Shown here one piece after another: positions 57,786 through 64,000 of a stretch of DNA of 64,000 bases (its first letter is position 1; every line of letters begins with the position of its first letter). Source of the DNA: Trifolium pratense. Taxonomy: Eukaryota; Streptophyta; Magnoliopsida; Fabales; Fabaceae. The stretch is from contig NC_060063.1 of the NCBI RefSeq assembly GCF_020283565.1, positions 20,092,720-20,156,719 on the forward strand. The letters run 5' to 3'. The notes below the pieces were generated by a model, which was given only the letters and a program-made list of their open reading frames with translations, did no database searches and was not told the origin of the DNA. The position numbers were made by a program, and so were the translations under genes.

Positions 57786-58766
57786 TGAAATCTGGCACGC
57801 AGTGAACACAATGCTGCACAAGATGCTATAGCACACGTTGCGGCAAGACAGTCGCAGAACACAGTAAATAAATATATAAATTGCAGAATAATAAATAAGA
57901 CAGATAGTTGTTAACCCAGTTCAGTGCAACGTCACCTACTCTAGGGGATACCAATCCAGGAATGAATCCACTATAATAGCTCTAGTTCAAAGCCCTCGAC
58001 CAACACCCGGTACTTGACTTATCACCTAGACACTACCCGTGCAATCCTACCTAAGAACCTCTTAGATAATGAGACCCCGTCCCAAATTCCCTCTAACAAC
58101 ACATACTATGTTGCTGTCAATAACAATAATCAGGATGGAGACACTCTCCTAGAAACTAGACCACACTCTTGCTTAAAAGCTTATGAGTGAATCACACACA
58201 CTAACTCCGTGCTTAAAAGCTTAGGAGCAGCTTACAATAAACAACACAAACCCAGTCCAAAACTTGCATCAAAACAACACAAGAAAGGCTCACAAAAGAC
58301 ACACACACTAAACCTTAAAAACGCACGCTTTTTGTAAGACAAGGTTTAGAACACACGAGTTGTAAAGGCTTGAGGCTTCACATATTTATAGTCTTCAATT
58401 GTCTTGATGTCCAAGTTAGGTCTTCAGACATGTACATCTGTAGGAATTGCGGCCCAACCCTAAATTATTTTTAGAAATATAATTCCTGTTGTTCCAAACA
58501 AAAAAAACGCAAAAATATAATATAATTATATTTTTGTTTTAAATAATGTTCCTTCAGCCGACTTCAATAAAACTTGCTGAGCAAGGCTCGTTTTGCCCAG
58601 GCGCACGTGCTTGAATGTATAATTGAGGCAAATCTTCACTGAGATTTGAAATAAAAATTCTGCACGAAAACAGAGCATCAGTATGCTGTACTATAATGCT
58701 ACAACATCTCAGTCCAGCATCTGGCTGGTTGGCTTTTGCAAAATGTAGCCAATCAAAACACCAACA
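57786..58766 (-). repeat. B-like Copia 3' LTR (981 bp), inserted in Copia A RT
   Basis: On the minus strand it runs TGTTGGTGTTTTGATTGGC to GCCAGATTTCA, and shares with Copia B the TGGATTGGTATCCCC and GAACTGGGTTAACAA blocks. It is inserted directly before the RT tryptophan codon; GTCCA (57781-57785) should be one half of its target duplication. Confidence 0.85.
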
Positions 58767-58940
58767 ATCTCCCCCTTTGGAAAATTTTGGCTAAAACAAC
58801 CTTAGGCCAGTGCATAGAGAGATACAGTCTAAACTTTCCTTCGAGTCAACATAAGCACACAACTAGGAAAGAAAGTAGAACGATGCTAAGCTATTTGAAC
58901 TTTCCTTCGAGTCAACATACGCACACAACTAGGAAAGAAA
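58767..58940 (-). other. B-like Copia internal 3' tail with PPT
   Basis: The minus strand carries CCAAAGGGGGAGAT (58767-58780) before the LTR and TTGTTTTAGCCAAAATTTTCC, as in Copia B. A 47-bp block (AACTTTCCTTCGAGTCAACA...) is repeated at about 58832-58878 and 58898-58940. The tail is cut by the Gypsy LTR starting at 58941. Confidence 0.75.
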
Positions 58941-59102
58941 GTGTAACACCCTAACCCATACTACCCTTAAAAACGTAATATTAAAAACTTTTTAACAAGT
59001 GTAAAGGCAGAGTGCCACGCGGTAATTAAAACACAAGCATACACACAGAGCGTCATGAAGTTTAACATGAAAAGCAACAGCGGATTCAATAAAAACCAAG
59101 CA

Positions 59103-59104
<2 letters not shown>

Positions 59105-59152
<48 letters not shown>
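59105..59152. repeat. (AT)n microsatellite, about 24 units
   Basis: Uninterrupted AT/TA dinucleotide run; the tyrosine/isoleucine ORFs over it are artefacts. Confidence 0.95.
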
Positions 59153-59156
<4 letters not shown>

Positions 59157-59788
59157 AGCCATATTCATCCCTAAGGATGTCACTTATACAAGAACTAGCA
59201 TAACAAAAAGGTAACACCGATATACGATGAAAGCCAAGCGTAATCCCCGACTCGATGTTACATTACCAGAGCAGTTACTATTTACAAACTCTAGCCAAAA
59301 GCTAGCACTAAAAGGAGAAATCTATGCTAAGTCTCCTCACCAAAAGATACTTCAACGGCAAGCTAAAAACAGCAGTCTAATCGTCGGCACAGTCCTCAGC
59401 CTGAATATCTGAACCCCCAAAGGTCCAGCAATTAACACAAAGCAGAGAGTTAGAAAAACATAATCGCATATCATACGAGTATAAGAAAGGCCTTACACTT
59501 TCGAACTATCATACATATTCTAACTCACGCCCTACAATTAGAGTATTAAATACATAGGAATTTACCTAGTATGTTACTTACAGCAAACACGTCAAAACCA
59601 GTCAAGTAATGTCACATAGCAATTACCAAGTATATGTGCATATACCCTAATGCAATCGAATGCCAATTAATTCACTGTCATGCCACCCCTAGACATGACT
59701 AAATGCATGTGGTACCAAGGCGTCTCACCAACGGTGGACCAAGAACAGTTTTATATCTTGCTGGATATGTCGGAACTTACCGAACCAT

Positions 59789-59927
59789 CTTATCTCCCTT
59801 GGATAAGCCAACACAGTTTTATATCCTGTTGGATAGCAGCTCTGGACTCATGGATTCATCTAATCCGATCCTCGACTTCATTATGGACACATAATCCATT
59901 TTCGTTATTGGAACCCAAGTTTCCAAT
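59789..59927 (-). other. Hairpin zone in the second Gypsy LTR
   Basis: Complementary arms: CTTATC/GATAAG (59789-59807), TATCC/GGATA (59822-59835), GGATT/AATCC (59852-59866), ATGGA/TCCAT (59883-59899), ATTGGAA/TTCCAAT (59907-59927). On the minus strand the zone precedes the GGTACCACATGCAT anchor, as the array does at 44211-44533. Confidence 0.55.
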
Positions 59928-60920
59928 GTTCACATACAATCATGAATGCATGTATGTATGCACATATCAACCATATGATATTCTCTAGCTCGAAGCTACT
60001 CTTTTATGAATGCGGGAACACAATCCTAACACATTCACTTAACATTACAAATTAATGCCAAAACATCACATTACTCACTTTAAACTGCAACTTATTGCAT
60101 ACACGTACAAATCATATATTTTAAGCTTTGGTAATACACTATAATACCAAGGAAACATACCCCAATAGCCCATTATAAATTATAGGACTCCACAACAAAA
60201 TTTGGAAAATCAGTTCCCTCGCTCAGCGAAAATCAGCGAACACTGGCGACCAAACGGCAGTGGTCATGGGATCCTGGCGAGCACTGGCGAGAGTCAGCGA
60301 GCTGGTCGCTATCTCTCGCTGAAGCCTCACTCAGCGACCACTCAAGAACAGACACGCTCGCTAAAGCTCGCTGCAAGCTCGCTCAGCGACCGTGCATTTC
60401 CTGTGGGTTTTCCAAAGGCGGTTTAACATTGAAACCAACCAAAAATTCATTCAAACATGTTATAAATTCTCTTAAACAACAATTCCAAGCATATATGATA
60501 TCAAGGAACATTAATCATCCCTTCCAAACATCCAAATACATCAAACAATCAAAATCATGCCAATTTCTTGGGTTTTAAGCAACTTTCATAAACTTTTCAA
60601 ACATGATTCAAACACATACATATTTTTCATGGAATCAAGCTAGTGATTAACACATACAAAGTGATGATGAAGAACATCACACACACACATACAAAAACTT
60701 CTCAAAACCTAAAAGAAATTGAGTGAGAGAGTTCGGGAATGGAGATATAGGCAATCTCCCCTCTCTTGATCACTCAACAATCATGAATTCTAATCTCTTA
60801 CCTTAGCAAAGATGGTGATCCAAGCCTTTCCTCTTCTCTCTTGCTTGTGATCTCTCTCCCTCTTCCTAGGGTTTTTTGCTTTGCTCCTGCTTACTAACTT
60901 TTTTAACTCAAAGAAAATAA

Positions 60921-62001
60921 TGTTGGAACAAAATTGATTTAAAAATGTTTGCCCCTAAATCTATAAAGGTTTTGATGATAACAAAGTATTAATTAACAAT
61001 TGGAAGGACTAAAAATTTATTTTAAGTGCGCAGATATAAGCATCATATAAAGTTCAGAGGATGTGAATTCAGAAGTTCACAAGCGCTCAGAAGATGTTGG
61101 ACTTCAGAAGTTACAACCTTCAGAGGATGAAGTCTTCAGAACTTCTTGAGTGACTAAAGCGTCATCAACCTCTGAAGATCTTTTTGATATCTGTGAAGAT
61201 TCCCTTTGCAAGTCAACTCTTCTACCAATGAAGAAAAGGACCTTTCAAGCCTGATCAGTTCAGCTACCCTCTGTTTGTCTGTTCTAACTTGAGAACGTGG
61301 GTCTTCAGTTTTGTTAGCTGAATAAGGAAAGTCTTCTCTGCTGTAGTCAAAGTACCTGAAACTCTTTCTTAGTTTTGGATACAACCAAACTGCATCAAGA
61401 CAGACTGCTTGAAGACAAAAGATTATCAACTCCAACGGTTCTTTTTTTTGCAACGACTCTTTTCCGGTACTATATATACTAGAAGGATCAGCTGCAATAT
61501 ATATACAATTATTAAGGATTGAACGTACGCTGAACAAACTCTGAACTTTGTGATATACAAGCTCTGAACCGCTGTTAAGTGTTTTTGCACTTTAGTCTAA
61601 TACTCTGTACTCTTTGTATTGGCTCTCATTAGGTTCTGTTAAGAGCAGTTGTATATTGTTATATACTTTTCTATTACTTGAGATAACTTAAGCTTGTGTG
61701 CTTAAGTGTGAAGTCTTAAGCTTGTGTGCTTGAGCATTGTTGAGAAGTCTCTTGCTTGTGTGCTTGAGCAGGTGTAATCTTGTGTGATTATAGTGAAATC
61801 CCTTGGAAGTGCAAGGGGACTGGACTACTCTCGTTTTGTGAGAGGAACCAGTATAAATTGCTTGTGTGATCTCTCTCTCTATCTTGCTTTTGTTTGTGTT
61901 ATTTATCCGCTGCTAACGTAGTTGAGTTAAGAACTTGAAAAAGTTTTAACTTGGCTAAAACACAATTCAACCCCCCCCCTTCTTGTGTTTTCACACCTTC
62001 A
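60921..62001 (+). repeat. Copia A(+) 5' LTR (1081 bp)
   Basis: It runs TGTTGGAACAAAATTGATTT to TTTTCACACCTTCA. A perfect hairpin ACTTAAGC/GCTTAAGT with loop TTGTGT lies at 61686-61707, and a second with one G-U pair at 61715-61734. The minus-strand ORF 61154-61537 has a partner in the other A LTR. Confidence 0.9.
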
Positions 62002-62003
62002 AT

Positions 62004-62016
62004 TGGTATCTAGAGC
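62004..62016 (+). promoter_or_regulatory. Copia A(+) primer binding site, one-base variant
   Basis: TGGTATCTAGAGC, the methionine-tRNA-type PBS with one extra T. Confidence 0.75.
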
Positions 62017-62071
62017 TCTGGTCTGTTACTTTCACTTAACAGTGAGACAGTAAAGATCTTGTGAGAACACT

Positions 62072-64000
62072 ATGTCTGGAGGAGACGATAGTAGCACTAG
62101 AACCGGTGAGGCCAGTGGTGCTGGTGGTGGTCCTAGAAATGCTTTTGGTTATGACTACTTAAGTAATGAATCACATGAACATAGTGGCAATAGAAAAGCC
62201 CCTATATTCAATGGTGATGCATCATTATTTGAGTGGTGGAAGGAAAGACTGTATAGCAATATTACTGCTATTGATCATGAGTTGTGGGATTTGGTTGAGC
62301 TGGGAGTAACTTTTGAAAACTTAAATGAACATGGAAGGTTGTCCATTGAGCATAGAAAGTTACTCACACCAGCTAACTTAAAAACCTACACTAAGCATCA
62401 TAGAGTAAAGGACATTGTTGTTGGTGCTATTAGACATGAAGATTATGTCAGAATAGAGGACAAGTCTACTGCTAAATCTATCTTTGATTCTATGTGTGCT
62501 ACCTATGATGGTAATGAAAAGGTTCAAGAGGCTAAAGCTAGTCTTTTGATAAGGCAATATGAACTATTCACTATGCAACAAGATGAAAACATTGAGACTA
62601 TGTTTACAAGGTTTCAAATCCTTGTATCTGGTCTTAAAGCTCTCAAGAGAAGTTATTCCACCTATGACCATGTTCAGAAGATTCTGAGAAGTCTTCCTAT
62701 TGCTTGGAGACCCAAGGTCACTGCAATAGAGGAAGCTCAAAATCTCAAGACTCTGAGTCTTGAAGCTCTGATAAGCAATCTCAGAAGCCATGAGATGGTT
62801 CTGGATGCTGACTCAGAAACTAAGAAGAAGTCCAAGTCAGTGGCTTTACAGTCAACTAGGACTACTTCTAAGGCTCTTAAGACTCAGCTTCTTGATATTG
62901 AAGAAGAATCTTCTGCTGATGGTCAAGAGGATGAGATGAATGAGGATGAGTTTGCTTTATTCACCAAGTTTCAGCAATGGAACAGATTTAACAAAAGAAA
63001 TTTCAGAGGTAACAGCTCCAGAAATTTTGTCAGCAAAAAGGATGATCAGAAGAACTGCTTCAACTGTAAGAAGCCAGGACACTTTATTGCTGATTGTCCA
63101 GAAATGTCTGCTAAAGACAAAAGCAAAAGATACAGCTCAAAGAAGCAACAATTCAAGAGTAAATTGAGAAAGAGTCTAATGGCTACCTTTGAAGAGCTAT
63201 CATCTGAGGAAGAAGTTGAGGAAGAAGAAGAGGCAAATCTAGCCCTGATGGCTTCAACTGACTCAGATATAGACTCAGACGATGAATCAGAATCAGATTC
63301 AGAAGTAACTGATGAGGTATTTTCTGACTGCTCTAAATCTCAACTTATAACTGCACTTAACAAGGTCATTGAGAAACATCTCAGAGTGTTAAGTAAACAA
63401 AAAGTTTTACAAGAAAAGCTTAACACTCTGACTGAACAAGCAGAACATTTTCAAGGTCTTTATCAAGAAACTCTGAATAGAGTAAATGACTTTGAAAAGG
63501 GTTGTGCTGTTTGTCACAAACCTATTGATGAGCAGGAAATAGCTCTTCAACAGTTTGTGCATCTCAACCTTGGGAAGAGCAAAGCTGCTAATAGAATTTA
63601 TAATGTCTTGAGACATAGAGGAGAAGGACTTGGCTATGAATATGGTAGAACATATTCAAAGCTGAAGACCTTTGCCAAAAAGGTTGGAAAATCTTGGGTT
63701 TATTATGTTGTTCCACCAAGTGCAGAGGGAAAGAATCCTGGTATTGTTGAAAATGACAATGATGATCTGAGTGATTTAGAAGCTGACAGCTCAGAGGAAC
63801 CTAGTTCCTCAGGATCTGGAAAGAAAAGTTCAGAAGATAGAAGTTGTTCAGAACCTGAGAACATTAGTTCAGAAGTCCTGAAAGCTTCAACATCTGAGAC
63901 TTCAAATTCTGGATTCAAAGGAACTTCAGTACCTGAAGCTAGTCATTCTAAAACATCAGAAATTTTTAAAAGAAAAAATTCAAACTCCAAATCTCAGATG
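62072..64000 (+). CDS. Copia A(+) gag, start of a polyprotein, partial at 3' end
   Basis: An uninterrupted frame of 643 codons from the ATG at 62072 to the window end, starting 71 bases after the LTR. Residues 1-30 are S/G-rich. The capsid-like UBN2 region follows: PIFNGDASLFEWWKERLYSN, later a YELFTMQQDENIETMFTRFQ segment and ILRSLPIAWRPKVTAI. A CCHC zinc knuckle is at C329, C332, H337 and C342 (CFNCKKPGHFIADC). After it come an acidic S/E/D-rich stretch, a coiled-coil segment, a second C-x2-C (CAVC) and a serine-rich linker towards protease. It forms virus-like particle cores and packages element RNA. SIRE/Maximus-type Copia is likely. No stop or shift is seen. Confidence 0.9.
   Translation, partial: MSGGDDSSTRTGEASGAGGGPRNAFGYDYLSNESHEHSGNRKAPIFNGDASLFEWWKERLYSNITAIDHELWDLVELGVTFENLNEHGRLSIEHRKLLTPANLKTYTKHHRVKDIVVGAIRHEDYVRIEDKSTAKSIFDSMCATYDGNEKVQEAKASLLIRQYELFTMQQDENIETMFTRFQILVSGLKALKRSYSTYDHVQKILRSLPIAWRPKVTAIEEAQNLKTLSLEALISNLRSHEMVLDADSETKKKSKSVALQSTRTTSKALKTQLLDIEEESSADGQEDEMNEDEFALFTKFQQWNRFNKRNFRGNSSRNFVSKKDDQKNCFNCKKPGHFIADCPEMSAKDKSKRYSSKKQQFKSKLRKSLMATFEELSSEEEVEEEEEANLALMASTDSDIDSDDESESDSEVTDEVFSDCSKSQLITALNKVIEKHLRVLSKQKVLQEKLNTLTEQAEHFQGLYQETLNRVNDFEKGCAVCHKPIDEQEIALQQFVHLNLGKSKAANRIYNVLRHRGEGLGYEYGRTYSKLKTFAKKVGKSWVYYVVPPSAEGKNPGIVENDNDDLSDLEADSSEEPSSSGSGKKSSEDRSCSEPENISSEVLKASTSETSNSGFKGTSVPEASHSKTSEIFKRKNSNSKSQM

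Larger units (their letters stand above)
58941..60920 (-). repeat. Second Tekay-like Gypsy LTR, reverse orientation, right end truncated
   Basis: The plus-strand start TGTAACACCCTAACCC is the minus-strand LTR end. Toward the right are a CGCTCAGCGA cluster (60215-60395) and a leader with AAGGTAAGAG (minus, about 60795-60804), in the same order as in the LTR at 43089. The anchor GGTACCACATGCATT (minus, about 59702-59716) is also shared. The expected LTR start is missing where Copia A(+) begins at 60921. No PBS lies beyond the end, so it is a solo or interrupted LTR. Microsatellite and hairpins are listed separately. No gene. Confidence 0.65.
60921..64000 (+). mobile_element. Copia A, forward-strand copy, right end beyond the window
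   Basis: 5' LTR, PBS and a long gag ORF of the same family as the reverse-strand copy. Left flank AATAA (60916-60920) should be half of the target duplication. No frame break is visible in 1.9 kb of coding sequence, so this may be a structurally intact element. Confidence 0.85.

Noticed and set aside
58967..59183. Y/I-repeat ORFs
   Set aside because: Translation of the AT microsatellite.

Overview
The window is repeat-dominated plant nuclear DNA. I find no convincing host protein-coding gene. It consists almost entirely of nested LTR retrotransposons, a large tandem array and a few DNA-transposon remnants. The organism is probably a legume (Fabaceae). The reasons are SIRE/Maximus-type Copia elements with extra env-like ORFs, Tekay/Del-like Gypsy LTRs carrying TTCGCTNAGCGAA clusters, and a non-autonomous Athila/TAT-type element. 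The species cannot be read from the sequence alone.

Layout. 1-1108: right-hand majority of a long-inverted-repeat (fold-back, MULE-like) element cut by the window edge. 1109-1867: intergenic and LTR-end debris. 1868-2136: probable mini-Helitron. 2137-3946: Copia 'C' (3' internal tail, LTR, PBS, truncated gag). 3947-5309: reverse-strand Gypsy LTR. 5310-6991 and 16149-38943: about 20 copies of a 1.22-1.24 kb tandem repeat. The array is split by Copia 'B' (6992-16148; two 1173-bp LTRs, CAATT target duplication). Each monomer is a fossil composite: a tRNA-derived SINE with 17-bp target duplications, whose A box was hit by a hAT-like element of about 560 bp before the unit was amplified.

38944-57785: reverse-strand Copia 'A' (3' LTR, antisense small ORF, env-like ORFs, RT/RNase H). 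It is split by a Tekay-like Gypsy element (43089-55837; two 2221-bp LTRs with about four differences), which is itself split by a non-autonomous Athila-like element (46173-51139; 1173-bp LTRs I could not tell apart, CTCAC duplication, one intact 381-codon ORF). 57786-58940: 3' end of a B-like Copia inserted in the RT gene of A. 58941-60920: reverse-strand Gypsy LTR fragment. 60921-64000: forward-strand Copia 'A' with its 5' LTR, PBS and a gag ORF that stays open to the window edge.

The most unusual signals are non-coding. (1) Each Tekay-like LTR at 43089-55837 carries eight hairpins whose stem sequences differ but stay complementary, separated by a conserved AAGA(A/C)GGA linker. A second Gypsy LTR has a comparable hairpin zone beside the same anchor sequence. 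(2) The 3' region of Copia B carries seven hairpins with a fixed TTTATTT-type loop and differing, self-complementary purine/pyrimidine stems. (3) Copia A has an antisense ORF with its own TATA box, encoding a small acidic protein with two SUMO-interacting-motif-like segments. How the pieces work together is parasitic: Copia B, the Tekay-like and the Athila-like elements have young LTRs but little or no coding capacity, so they were presumably moved by proteins supplied in trans.
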